Shown here one piece after another: positions 1 through 6,248 of a DNA stretch of 21,316 nucleotides. The notes under the pieces are model-generated. The model was not told the origin of the DNA, searched no databases, and was given only the letters and a program-made list of their open reading frames with translations. This DNA is from Nitriliruptoraceae bacterium (GTDB taxonomy: Bacteria; Actinomycetota; Nitriliruptoria; Nitriliruptorales; Nitriliruptoraceae). A program made the translations under genes and the position numbers. Numbering within the stretch: position 1 is the stretch's first letter; each line of letters starts with the position of its first letter. Location of the stretch: positions 1 to 21,316 of the forward strand of contig SLLJ01000305.1 in the NCBI GenBank assembly GCA_007134165.1, in the 5' to 3' direction.

Positions 1-444
1 CCCGACGACCGGGCCACGCCCACAGCCACGCCATCCGATGCGACCAGCCGCACGCCCCCAGCGGCCGGCGACCCGGCGCATGCCGGTCCCGGTCGACGCT
101 CGCAACAGCCGTGAGGGCCATGAGCAACTCCACCCCAAGGTGCCGCGAAGAGCAGGAATCGGTCACCACGCCCGTCGTGACCTCGAGTGCGCTCTGCAGC
201 GTGGGCGTGCCGTGCCGGTGTTCGCCGTGGGCCTGCTCGGCGGCCCAGTCTTGGATGAGCCGCAGCACGACTCTTGCCCGTTTGCCGTCTCGACCGTAAC
301 GGTCCGTGCCGAGATGCGCGACGACCGGTTGCGCTATCCGCCGGTTCTCATCGCAAGACGTGACGGACCATCACCTGGTCGGCTGTGCCCCCAAGGAGTC
401 GCTCACCAGACTCCAGGTGCAAAGGTTGCGTGCGTTGAGAAGCT
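1..444. other. Left-edge stretch without a supported gene
   Basis: No reading frame here looks like a known protein. The minus strand is open from about 370 off the left edge (about 120 codons after a TGA at 371-373), but its only plausible starts are internal and its composition turns Arg/Trp-rich and unconvincing towards the edge. At this GC content such an open frame is expected by chance. A 7-bp inverted repeat (372-378 with 413-419) lies beyond the 3' end of the minus-strand gene at 445-879 and could be a weak terminator. The stretch may be intergenic, or the remnant or end of a gene outside the window. Confidence 0.4.
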
Positions 445-879
445 CTAGCCGGCCAGCGGCGCGTGCTGCTCGACGCGGCGGGTGAGGGCCCGCAGCAGCC
501 GGTCGAGGTCGTGGACGAGCCGGCGGTCGGTGACCCCCGGCAACGAGCGTCCCCCCCAGGTCCGGATCGTGGCCTCGGTACAGTGCTCACCGAAGGGGGC
601 GAGGGCGACGCTGACCATCCGACGCGAGCGGGCGCTGCTGATCGACAGCGTGAGGCGCCGTGGTTGCTGGGCCTCGACGACACGGACCTGCAGCAGCGTG
701 CAGCGCGGCCCCCGGTGCCGGGCGATCACGACGACGTCGCCGGCGTCGAGGTCACCCACGGCCGGCTCGAGCAGTTCGAGGTCGGGGGCGGTTTCCACCA
801 GCGCCGCAAGATCTACCAGCCGGTGCCAGACGTCTTCGATCGGATCGTCGATCAAACGGTGCAGCGGTGCGGGTGGCAT
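445..879 (-). CDS. SRPBCC-like small protein (polyketide cyclase/START-type fold), putative
   Basis: A 144-aa protein starting at ATG 879, with a GGAG ribosome-binding site about 10 nt upstream. The N-terminus (residues 10-30, IDDPIEDVWHRLVDLAALVE) resembles the opening of SRPBCC proteins, where a charged residue and VW(..)L mark the first strand and helix. The middle alternates hydrophobic strands (VVVIARHRG, TLLQVRVVEAQQPRRLTL) as expected for the curved sheet, and the Leu/Arg-rich C-terminus (LVHDLDRLLRALTRRVE) fits the long closing helix. These proteins bind lipids or other small hydrophobic ligands; no ligand can be predicted here. It is divergent from gltX and has its own promoter-like signal at 930-959. 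The fold call is by pattern only and the specific function is unknown. Confidence 0.6.
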   Translation of the reverse strand: MPPAPLHRLIDDPIEDVWHRLVDLAALVETAPDLELLEPAVGDLDAGDVVVIARHRGPRCTLLQVRVVEAQQPRRLTLSISSARSRRMVSVALAPFGEHCTEATIRTWGGRSLPGVTDRRLVHDLDRLLRALTRRVEQHAPLAG

Positions 880-929
880 GGTCGCAGGGCTCCGGTGCGG
901 CGGCGGGTCACAGGACGCCGCACCGCTCG

Positions 930-959
930 ACCGTAGGGCAGGCCGGGCCAGACGGTCAG
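930..959 (-). promoter_or_regulatory. Promoter-like signal for the SRPBCC-like gene
   Basis: Read on the minus strand, a CTGACC -35-like box (959-954) is followed after 18 nt by a TACGGT -10-like box (935-930). A transcript would start near 923, leaving a leader of about 44 nt before ATG 879. It is one of the few promoters in the window with a recognisable -35 box. Confidence 0.45.
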
Positions 960-988
960 GGCTGAACGTCCCGGGTCTGCGGCCGGCC

Positions 989-994
989 TACCCT
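989..994 (+). promoter_or_regulatory. -10-like hexamer upstream of gltX
   Basis: TACCCT lies 40 nt before the GTG start of gltX, predicting a transcript start near 1001 and a leader of about 34 nt. No convincing -35 box sits 17-18 nt upstream. The same hexamer occurs before tRNA-Gln (2689) and before the gene at 11318. Confidence 0.35.
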
Positions 995-1034
995 CCGGGC
1001 TGCCCCGATCCCCATTGCTGACTGCGAGGCCGTC

Positions 1035-2648
1035 GTGTCCGACCCCCTGCCCCCCCGGGTGCGTTTCTGCCCGGCGCCTTCCGGCTGGCTGCACGTCGGC
1101 AGCGTGCGTGCCGCGCTGTACAACTTCCTGCATGCCCGTCATCACGGGGGCAGCTTCCTGTTCCGGATCGAGGACACCGATGCCGCCCGGGCCACCGAGG
1201 ACTCGATGCGCTCGATGATCGAAGCGTTGGCTTGGGTCGGGCTCGACTGGGACGAGGGGCCGCTGGTCGCTGCGGATGGCACGCTTGGTGAGCGAGGAGC
1301 GCACGGTCCCTACCGACAGTCGGAGCGCGCCGCGCTGTACGCCGAGGTGACCCGCCGCCTCGAGGCGCTCGGCGCGACCTACCCCGACCTGCGCACTGCC
1401 GACGAGCTCGAGGCCTGGCGCGCCAGCCATCGCAGCGGGGCGGGGCAGGGCCCGCCGGTGGTCAAGGCCTCACGTTTCGAGCACGACCCCGACGACCTTG
1501 CCCGGCTGCAGACCGAGGGCCGACCGGCCAGCCTCCGGCTGCGCACGCCCGAGTCGGGCACGGTGGTGGTCGAGGACCTCGTGCGGGGCGAGGTGCGCTG
1601 GGACTGGGACCAGATCTCCGACCCGGTGATCCGGCGCTCGGACGGCAGCGCCACCTACCCGCTGGCCAACTCCGCTGACGACGTCGCCCAGGGCGTGTCG
1701 ATCATCTGCCGGGGGGAGGACCTGCTGTCGGTCACTCCACGGCAGGTCCTGCTGCACGGGCTGCTGATCGGGCCCGATCCCGAGGACGGCTCGGTGGCGC
1801 TGATCGACGCCGCGATCGCCCAGGTCGGACTCCCGCCGCGTGACCCCGCCTGGCAGTCCCCGGAGGCCTTCGCGCACCTGCCGATGGTCGTGGGCGCGGA
1901 CCGCAAGAAACTGTCCAAGCGGCACGGCTCGGTGTCGATCCAGGAGTTCCGCCGACAGGGCTTCCTGCCCGAGACGCTGCGCAACTACCTCGCGCTGCTC
2001 GGTTGGGCGCCCGGCGACGGTCGCGAGCGGCTCGATGACGACGAGCTCATCGCCAGCTTCGACCTCGCCGGGGTGGGACGTTCGGCGGCCGCCTTCGACG
2101 TCGACAAGCTCACCGCATTCAACGGCGAGCGCATCCGCGAGCTTCCCGCCGACGAGCTCGCCGAGCGGCTGGTGCCCTACCTCGACGGCACCGAAGGCGA
2201 CGAGGTTCTGCTTGCCGACCCGCCCAGCGCCGAACAACGCGCGCTGCTGCACGGCTTGGTGCCCCTGGTCCAGGAGCGCATGCAGCGGCTCGACGAGGTG
2301 CAGCGCTACGCCCCCGCGTTCCTGCGTGACGAGGTCGAGCTCGACCCGGCGAGCGTGGCCAAGATCCTGCCCAAGGCCGGGTCGGTCGAGGCGATCGAGG
2401 CTGCCGCCGAGGTGCTGGCCGAGGTCGACTGGACCGTGCCGGCGATCGAGCAGGCGCTGCGTGGACTCAGCGGGCAGCTCGGCATCGGCTTCGGCAAGGT
2501 GGCCCAGCCGGTACGGGTCGCGGTGACCGGCTCGTCGGTCAGCCCGCCGCTGTTCGAGTCCATCGAGCTGCTCGGCCGCGAGCGCAGCCTGGCCCGGCTG
2601 GCGGCGGCACTGCCGGTCGCCCGGCAGGCGCGGGCGGAGCTTGGCTGA
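1035..2648 (+). CDS. gltX: Glutamyl-tRNA synthetase (GluRS)
   Basis: A 537-aa class I aminoacyl-tRNA synthetase that charges tRNA-Glu with glutamate in the cytoplasm. The N-terminus has the actinobacterial form of the first signature (RFCPAPSGWLHVGSVR, residues 10-25), with LHVG in place of HIGH. It is followed by RIEDTD (about 45-50), RGED (about 226-229) with TPRQ, and the second signature KKLSKR (about 291-296). The C-terminal half is the helical anticodon-binding domain. The protein is longer than the usual 470-490 aa, mainly from an extra stretch of roughly 35 residues (about 244-278) between TPRQ and FAHLP. The GTG at 1035 is chosen because it lies just before the conserved N-terminal strand. 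tRNA-Gln and tRNA-Glu follow at once, an order also known in streptomycetes. A non-discriminating enzyme working with GatCAB is an inference, since no glnS is visible. Confidence 0.97.
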   Translation: MSDPLPPRVRFCPAPSGWLHVGSVRAALYNFLHARHHGGSFLFRIEDTDAARATEDSMRSMIEALAWVGLDWDEGPLVAADGTLGERGAHGPYRQSERAALYAEVTRRLEALGATYPDLRTADELEAWRASHRSGAGQGPPVVKASRFEHDPDDLARLQTEGRPASLRLRTPESGTVVVEDLVRGEVRWDWDQISDPVIRRSDGSATYPLANSADDVAQGVSIICRGEDLLSVTPRQVLLHGLLIGPDPEDGSVALIDAAIAQVGLPPRDPAWQSPEAFAHLPMVVGADRKKLSKRHGSVSIQEFRRQGFLPETLRNYLALLGWAPGDGRERLDDDELIASFDLAGVGRSAAAFDVDKLTAFNGERIRELPADELAERLVPYLDGTEGDEVLLADPPSAEQRALLHGLVPLVQERMQRLDEVQRYAPAFLRDEVELDPASVAKILPKAGSVEAIEAAAEVLAEVDWTVPAIEQALRGLSGQLGIGFGKVAQPVRVAVTGSSVSPPLFESIELLGRERSLARLAAALPVARQARAELG

Positions 2649-2665
2649 GTGCCGCGAGGGTCGCG

Positions 2666-2694
2666 TTGCGCCCATGGGCTGCGCCGCATACCCT
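2666..2694 (+). promoter_or_regulatory. Promoter-like signal for tRNA-Gln
   Basis: TTGCGC (2666-2671) and TACCCT (2689-2694) are separated by 17 nt, a good match to a housekeeping sigma promoter. The predicted transcript start near 2701 is about 32 nt before the mature tRNA. The leader contains an 8-bp perfect hairpin, 2703-2710 paired with 2719-2726. Confidence 0.55.
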
Positions 2695-2702
2695 CCCTGT
2701 CC

Positions 2703-2726
2703 GCGCCGGCGGTCCGCTGCCGGCGC
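2703..2726 (+). other. GC-rich hairpin between gltX and tRNA-Gln
   Basis: GCGCCGGC (2703-2710) pairs perfectly with GCCGGCGC (2719-2726) around an 8-nt loop. It lies after the gltX stop and just before the mature 5' end of tRNA-Gln. It could end gltX transcripts or be part of the pre-tRNA leader removed by RNase P. There is no U tract after it. Confidence 0.4.
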
Positions 2727-2732
2727 CGCCCT

Positions 2733-2804
2733 TCGGGGGTGGTGTAATCGGTAACACGACTGGTTCTGGTCCAGTTATTGAGGGTTCGAGTCCTTCCCCC
2801 CGAG
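2733..2804 (+). tRNA. tRNA-Gln (anticodon CTG)
   Basis: A complete 72-nt cloverleaf can be folded by eye. The acceptor stem is TCGGGGG with CCCCCGA (7 perfect pairs). The D stem is GTGT/ACAC. The anticodon stem is ACTGG/CCAGT around the loop TTCTGGT, giving anticodon CTG for the Gln codon CAG. The T stem is GAGGG/CCTTC with one G-T pair around TTCGAGT. The discriminator base is G2804, and CCA is not encoded. If the host lacks GlnRS, as many actinobacteria do, this tRNA would first be charged with Glu by the neighbouring GltX and then amidated by GatCAB. Confidence 0.96.
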
Positions 2805-2831
2805 CAGGTCGCGCCACGGCTGTCGCCCTGG

Positions 2832-2861
2832 TTCGACCCCGGAGCTGCCCTCGGGTAGTCT
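2832..2861 (+). promoter_or_regulatory. Promoter-like signal for tRNA-Glu
   Basis: TTCGAC (2832-2837) and TAGTCT (2856-2861) are spaced by 18 nt. The predicted transcript start near 2868 is only about 5 nt before the mature 5' end of tRNA-Glu at 2873. This suggests the two tRNA genes are transcribed separately as well as, or instead of, together. Confidence 0.5.
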
Positions 2862-2872
2862 TCCCGCGCCCT

Positions 2873-2948
2873 GCCCCCGTCGTCTAGCGGCCTAGGACGC
2901 CGCCCTCTCAAGGCGGTAACGGCGGTTCAAATCCGCTCGGGGGTACCA
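2873..2948 (+). tRNA. tRNA-Glu (anticodon CTC)
   Basis: A 76-nt tRNA including an encoded CCA tail (2946-2948), unlike the tRNA-Gln next to it. The acceptor stem is GCCCCCG/CGGGGGT with a G-T first pair, and the D stem is GTCT/GGAC. The anticodon stem CCGCC/GGCGG closes the loop CTCTCAA, so the anticodon is CTC, reading GAG. The T stem is GGCGG/CCGCT around TTCAAAT. The discriminator base is A2945. It is the substrate of the GltX encoded just upstream. Confidence 0.97.
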
Positions 2949-2957
2949 GCGGCCATG

Positions 2958-2998
2958 GCGGCCCGCACCGTACAGCGACGCTGCGAGGTGCGGGCCGC
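2958..2998 (+). terminator. Long hairpin in the tRNA-Glu trailer
   Basis: GCGGCCCGCACC (2958-2969) pairs perfectly with GGTGCGGGCCGC (2987-2998). Inside, CAGC (2973-2976) can pair with GCTG (2980-2983). The structure begins 9 nt after the CCA end of tRNA-Glu and has no U tract. It is probably part of a terminator or processing signal. Confidence 0.45.
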
Positions 2999-3010
2999 GG
3001 CCGTTGCGAC

Positions 3011-3032
3011 GGTGACGAGGTCGTCACCCTTC
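3011..3032. terminator. Second hairpin between tRNA-Glu and comB
   Basis: GGTGACG (3011-3017) pairs with CGTCACC (3022-3028) around a 4-nt loop and is followed by a short pyrimidine run on the plus strand. It lies between two convergent units (tRNA-Glu and comB) and could terminate both. Confidence 0.4.
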
Positions 3033-3056
3033 TGGCGGCCCGGGTCGGCGGGTGGG

Positions 3057-3794
3057 CTAGGCGCTCGGTTCCTCGCCGTTCATGGACCTTGGCGGGGTCG
3101 TTCGGCACAACTCGATCGCGGGCACGTCAGCGGCCGGGGTGGCTTCAACGGTCCAGTCGAACCGGTCGAGTTCGAGCGCCCGGCCCAGGTCGGCGACCGG
3201 GGCCCAGTCGGCGCCGTCGGAGGCGAAGTACCGGCCGTGGTCGGAGGGTGCCACCCGGGCCAGGAACGGCGACGGGTCGGGGTCCTCGCCGCGCACCCGC
3301 GCGCCGATCAGTTCGGCGCAGGCGAGGTCCTCGTCACCATCGCGTCCCAGCGACGCGCCGGTGATCACGAAGCTGATCTGCCGGGGCGCGGCGGCGCTCA
3401 GTCGCCGTGCGGTCGCCGCGGCCGTGACGAACGACGCGGCAAGCACCAGGCCGCTGCCGGCGGTTCGTACCAGTCCTTGGGTGCCCGCTGTCGTGCGCTG
3501 GATGACGGTCCGTCCCGACAGTTGTGCCGCCGCGACCTCCGTGGGGGAGTTGCCGAGGTCGAAGTCCGGGTAGGGCCGTCCGCCCTGCTCTCCGGCGAGC
3601 AGGGCATCGGGCAGGTGCTCGGCACGCAACGCCACCGCCTGCTCGCGCGTGCCGACCGCGAGCACGCGCCGCGCGCCCCGCTCGAGCAGCCAGGGCACCA
3701 CCGTGAACGCGCGCAGCACGTCGACGACCACCACCGCCTCGTTGGGCTCGGCGGCATCGAGGTCGAGCATGCGAAGGGTGGGGGTCGCCGGCAT
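3057..3794 (-). CDS. comB: ComB family protein (probable 2-phosphosulfolactate phosphatase)
   Basis: A 245-aa protein of the Mg-dependent ComB family, which hydrolyses 2-phosphosulfolactate to sulfolactate, a step of coenzyme M synthesis in methanogens and of sulfolactate formation in some bacteria. The family pattern is clear: VVVDVLRAFT (residues 22-31, with the acidic residue D25), GEQGG (68-72), DLGNSPTE (79-86) and TTAGTQG (101-107). In most family members I recall, the last motif is TTNGT; the Asn is Ala here. ATG 3794 has GGAG 9 nt upstream. It lies downstream of dapD and dapE on the same strand, 131 nt from dapE across two tandem arrays. No ComA (phosphosulfolactate synthase) is in the window, so the true substrate is uncertain. 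Confidence 0.88.
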   Translation of the reverse strand: MPATPTLRMLDLDAAEPNEAVVVVDVLRAFTVVPWLLERGARRVLAVGTREQAVALRAEHLPDALLAGEQGGRPYPDFDLGNSPTEVAAAQLSGRTVIQRTTAGTQGLVRTAGSGLVLAASFVTAAATARRLSAAAPRQISFVITGASLGRDGDEDLACAELIGARVRGEDPDPSPFLARVAPSDHGRYFASDGADWAPVADLGRALELDRFDWTVEATPAADVPAIELCRTTPPRSMNGEEPSA

Positions 3795-3813
3795 GGGTGG
3801 TCTCCGGGTGGAG

Positions 3814-3867
3814 GAGGTCGGGGAGGTCGGGGAGGTCGGGGAGATCGGGGAGGTCGGGGAGGTCGGG
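3814..3867. repeat. 9-bp tandem array, six units of GAGGTCGGG
   Basis: Six head-to-tail copies of GAGGTCGGG; the fourth (3841-3849) has GAGATCGGG. Since 9 is a multiple of three, every frame through the array stays open; the minus strand would read a Pro-Asp-Leu repeat. It sits between dapE and comB, 20 nt upstream of the comB start, so it would lie in the mRNA just ahead of the comB ribosome-binding site. It is not CRISPR: there are no spacers. Confidence 0.9.
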
Positions 3868-3894
3868 GAAGCCAGGGGGCTCTGGCAGGTCGCG

Positions 3895-3930
3895 CGGGTC
3901 AGCCGGGTCAGCCCGGTCAGCCGGGTCAGC
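3895..3930. repeat. 9-bp tandem array, four units of CGGGTCAGC
   Basis: Four units at 3895, 3904, 3913 (one mismatch, CCGGTCAGC) and 3922. The dapE stop codon (TCA on the plus strand, 3926-3928) lies inside the last unit, so the array begins at the end of the dapE coding region and runs into the gap. It lies 27 nt from the unrelated 9-bp array at 3814-3867. Confidence 0.88.
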
Positions 3931-5053
3931 CAGCGAGGAAGCGCCGCAGCCGGTGGTGCGCGTCGACCACGGCGTCGAGCGGGACGAACTCGCCACGCTG
4001 GTGGGCCTGGGCGGTCAGCCCCGGCCCGTAATTGAGCGCCGGCACGCCGACCTGGGCGAAGCGGGCGACGTCGGTCCAGGCCTGCTTCCCGGTGACCGGC
4101 GCGTCGACCGACCTTACGAAGGCGTCGACGAGCGCGTCGTGGCGGCGCGGTGGCGCCGGAGGCGCGCGGTCTACCACCTCGACGTCCACGTCGTCACCGA
4201 CCCGCGCACGCAGTTCGGCCTCGGCCGCATCGAGCCCACGATGGGGCGCGAAGCGCAGGTTGAGGTTGACGGTGAAGCGGTCGGGCACGATGTTGCGGAA
4301 CGGGTTGCCCCCCTCACCGGGTCCAAACCCCACCGTCCAGGCCTGGGTGGCCGACCACACGTCCCGGTAGGCGATGCCTTCCACCTCGACATCGGCGACG
4401 TGGTCGCGGTGCAGGTCGGTGAGCAGTTCGCCGGCCTTCGTCAAGGCGTTGTCGCCCTGCCAGGGCCGGGCCGAGTGGGCCTGCCGGCCCCGGAAGCCCA
4501 CCAGAGCGTGCAGGCTGCCCAGGCAGCCGAGCTGCACCTCGCCGTCGGTGGGTTCGAGCACCACCGCCAGGGCGGCCTCGGTCAACCAGGGCGCGGCGGC
4601 GAGTACCGCGCGCAGTTCGTTGCCCTCGGCCGAGCCTTCCTCGCCGGCGTACAGCACCAGCACCAGGTGGTAGGGGCTGCGCTCCCGCAGCCCGGCGTCC
4701 TCGAAGGCCGCCATCGCCGCCACGTTGCCGGCCTTCATGTCCGAGGTTCCCCGGGCCACGACGATCTCGCCGTGCTCGGGGTCGTGCTCGACGCGGGGCA
4801 GCCGGTCGTCGTCGGTCGGGGCGACGACGTCGAGGTGGCCGACCAGCAGGACCATCGCTCGCCCGTCGGTCGGCGGTCCGCCCACGACCAGGCTGTGGCC
4901 GATGCGCTCGACCGGCTCGCCGCGGTCGCGCTGGGTGTGCTCGACGGCATCCGCGATCGGTCCCTCCTCGCCGGTCACGCACATCCACCCGCAGTGCTCG
5001 AGCAGGCGGGCGAGCAGGTCGTTGCGCACGGCGGTGACCGGGTCAGGGGGCAC
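3926..5053 (-). CDS. dapE: Succinyl-diaminopimelate desuccinylase (M20 family)
   Basis: A cytoplasmic two-zinc hydrolase that removes succinate from N-succinyl-LL-diaminopimelate, giving LL-DAP for lysine and peptidoglycan. From GTG 5053 the protein has 375 aa, the normal DapE length. Metal and catalytic residues are visible: GHLDVV (H73, D75), GTSDMKAG (bridging D105), AGEEGS (E138, E139), a further ligand E167 in LEPTD, QAHSARPW (H193, dimerisation domain) and a late His in AQAHQRG (about 351). GTG 5053 is preferred because it begins 8 nt after the dapD stop; GTG 5029 is an alternative. The frame remains open upstream into dapD, but that extension would overlap dapD and is unlike DapE. It follows dapD closely, so translational coupling is likely. 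The stop lies within a 9-bp tandem array. Confidence 0.93.
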   Translation of the reverse strand: MPPDPVTAVRNDLLARLLEHCGWMCVTGEEGPIADAVEHTQRDRGEPVERIGHSLVVGGPPTDGRAMVLLVGHLDVVAPTDDDRLPRVEHDPEHGEIVVARGTSDMKAGNVAAMAAFEDAGLRERSPYHLVLVLYAGEEGSAEGNELRAVLAAAPWLTEAALAVVLEPTDGEVQLGCLGSLHALVGFRGRQAHSARPWQGDNALTKAGELLTDLHRDHVADVEVEGIAYRDVWSATQAWTVGFGPGEGGNPFRNIVPDRFTVNLNLRFAPHRGLDAAEAELRARVGDDVDVEVVDRAPPAPPRRHDALVDAFVRSVDAPVTGKQAWTDVARFAQVGVPALNYGPGLTAQAHQRGEFVPLDAVVDAHHRLRRFLAG

Positions 5054-5061
5054 GGTGGGCC

Positions 5062-6117
5062 TCACTCGTTGGCGTGCAGCTCGGCGTTGAGCCCGCCCCA
5101 GTCGGCGTGACCGCCGGCGCGTTCGAGCGCGGTCACCGTCCCGGTGACCGAGTCGCGGCGCAGCAGCAGGTCGTCGCGGCCCGAGAGCTGGGCGGCCTTG
5201 ACGATCTGGCCGTCGGGCAGGGTGACCTTGGTGCCGGCGGTGACGTACAGCCCGGCCTCGACCACGCAGCCATCGCCCAGCGAGATCCCGATTCCGGCGT
5301 TGGCGCCGATCAGGCACCGCTCGCCGACCGAGATCCGCTCGGTGCCCCCGCCCGACAGCGTGCCCATGATCGAGGCGCTGCCGCCGATGTCCGAGCCGTC
5401 GCCGATGACGACCCCGGCCGAGATCCGGCCCTCAACCATCGAGGCACCGAGCGTGCCGGCGTTGAAGTTCACGAATCCCTCGTGCATGACCGTGGTGCCC
5501 GGCGCGAGGTGGGCGCCTAGCCGCACGCGGTCGGCGTCGGCGATCCGCACCCCCGAAGGCACCACGTAGTCGGTCATGCGCGGGAACTTGTCCACGCTGG
5601 TCACCCGCAGCCGACGGCCGGCGGCTGCGTGCTCGAGTTGCAGCGCCTCGAAACCCTCGGCGTCGCAGGGGCCCTCGTCGGTCCACACCACGTTGGTCAG
5701 CAGGCCGAATGCTCCGTCGAGGTTGGCGTCGTTGGGTCGCAGTTGCCGGCCCGAGATCAGGTGCAGCCGCAGATAGACGTCGTGGGCGTCGATGGGAGGC
5801 GCCGCGAGGTCGGCAACGAAGGTCGCCACCGGCTGGCGGCGGGTGCGAGTGGGGGCGGGCGTCGTGGCCGCATCCGAGGTCACCGCCGCCACCGCCCGCG
5901 CCACCGAGTGGTCGGCGGCGAGGTCCACGTCGCGCAGCGACGTGCGGTGCAGCGGGTAGGTCGCGCTCGTGCCCTCGTGGCCGAGCGCATGGGCCAGCGC
6001 TACCGCCTCGCCGAGGTCGCCGCCGGTGGCGGCCACCGGATACCACGTGTCGAGCACCCGGTCGGTGCCTACCGCACGGGTGGCAAGGCCGATGCCGAAG
6101 GCGGCGAAGGTGGTCAT
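5062..6117 (-). CDS. dapD: 2,3,4,5-tetrahydropyridine-2,6-dicarboxylate N-succinyltransferase
   Basis: Transfers succinyl from succinyl-CoA to tetrahydrodipicolinate, the committing step of the succinylase route to diaminopimelate; active as a trimer in the cytoplasm. The 351-aa protein closely follows the mycobacterial type of DapD: DKFPRMTDYVVPSGVR (176-191), then a left-handed beta-helix with hexapeptide-like repeats (about 190-300) containing MHEGFVNFNAGT (211-222, the Glu being the expected catalytic residue) and GGSASIMGTLSGGG (245-258). It is about 35 residues longer than the M. tuberculosis enzyme, partly through a Pro/Thr-rich stretch near 84-96. It is the first gene of a minus-strand unit with dapE and probably comB. 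Confidence 0.96.
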   Translation of the reverse strand: MTTFAAFGIGLATRAVGTDRVLDTWYPVAATGGDLGEAVALAHALGHEGTSATYPLHRTSLRDVDLAADHSVARAVAAVTSDAATTPAPTRTRRQPVATFVADLAAPPIDAHDVYLRLHLISGRQLRPNDANLDGAFGLLTNVVWTDEGPCDAEGFEALQLEHAAAGRRLRVTSVDKFPRMTDYVVPSGVRIADADRVRLGAHLAPGTTVMHEGFVNFNAGTLGASMVEGRISAGVVIGDGSDIGGSASIMGTLSGGGTERISVGERCLIGANAGIGISLGDGCVVEAGLYVTAGTKVTLPDGQIVKAAQLSGRDDLLLRRDSVTGTVTALERAGGHADWGGLNAELHANE

Positions 6118-6156
6118 GCGCGAGGGTCCCGGTCGGGGCGGGCAGGGCCGGCTGGC

Positions 6157-6162
6157 AGCCTA
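6157..6162 (-). promoter_or_regulatory. -10-like hexamer for dapD-dapE-comB
   Basis: TAGGCT on the minus strand, predicting a transcript start near 6150 and a leader of about 33 nt before ATG 6117. It is back to back with the DUF368 signal at 6206-6211. Confidence 0.4.
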
Positions 6163-6205
6163 CCCCGGTGGATGGCCCGATCCGCAGCACCTCGGGGTCT
6201 TCCGA

Positions 6206-6211
6206 TAGCGT
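6206..6211 (+). promoter_or_regulatory. -10-like hexamer for the DUF368 gene
   Basis: TAGCGT, predicting a start near 6218 and a leader of about 31 nt that contains the strong ribosome-binding site GGGGAGGAA before GTG 6249. No clear -35 box. Confidence 0.4.
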
Positions 6212-6248
6212 CTGCTCGCATCCCGCCGCGCGACCGGGGAGGAACGGC

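Noticed and set aside
3814..3930. CRISPR-like array
   Set aside because: The units are 9 bp and directly abutting, without spacers, so this is a simple tandem repeat.
3868..3996. A minus-strand protein with Pro-Asp-Leu repeats
   Set aside because: The frame overlaps both dapE and comB, and its repeat is only the translation of the 9-bp array.
3797..5110. A 437-codon plus-strand open frame opposite dapE
   Set aside because: It is antisense to a clearly conserved DapE. Its protein is low-complexity, beginning in the 9-bp array as Ser-Gly-Arg repeats, and has no family features. It is a GC-driven shadow frame.
4965..5317. N-terminal extension of DapE into dapD
   Set aside because: The frame is open, but the extra residues are Arg-rich, unlike DapE, and overlap dapD. 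GTG 5053 gives a normal-length enzyme.
5709..6248. Long N-terminal extension of the DUF368 protein
   Set aside because: The frame is open upstream, but that part is Arg/Pro/Gly-rich and antisense to dapD. The strong ribosome-binding site fixes the start at GTG 6249.
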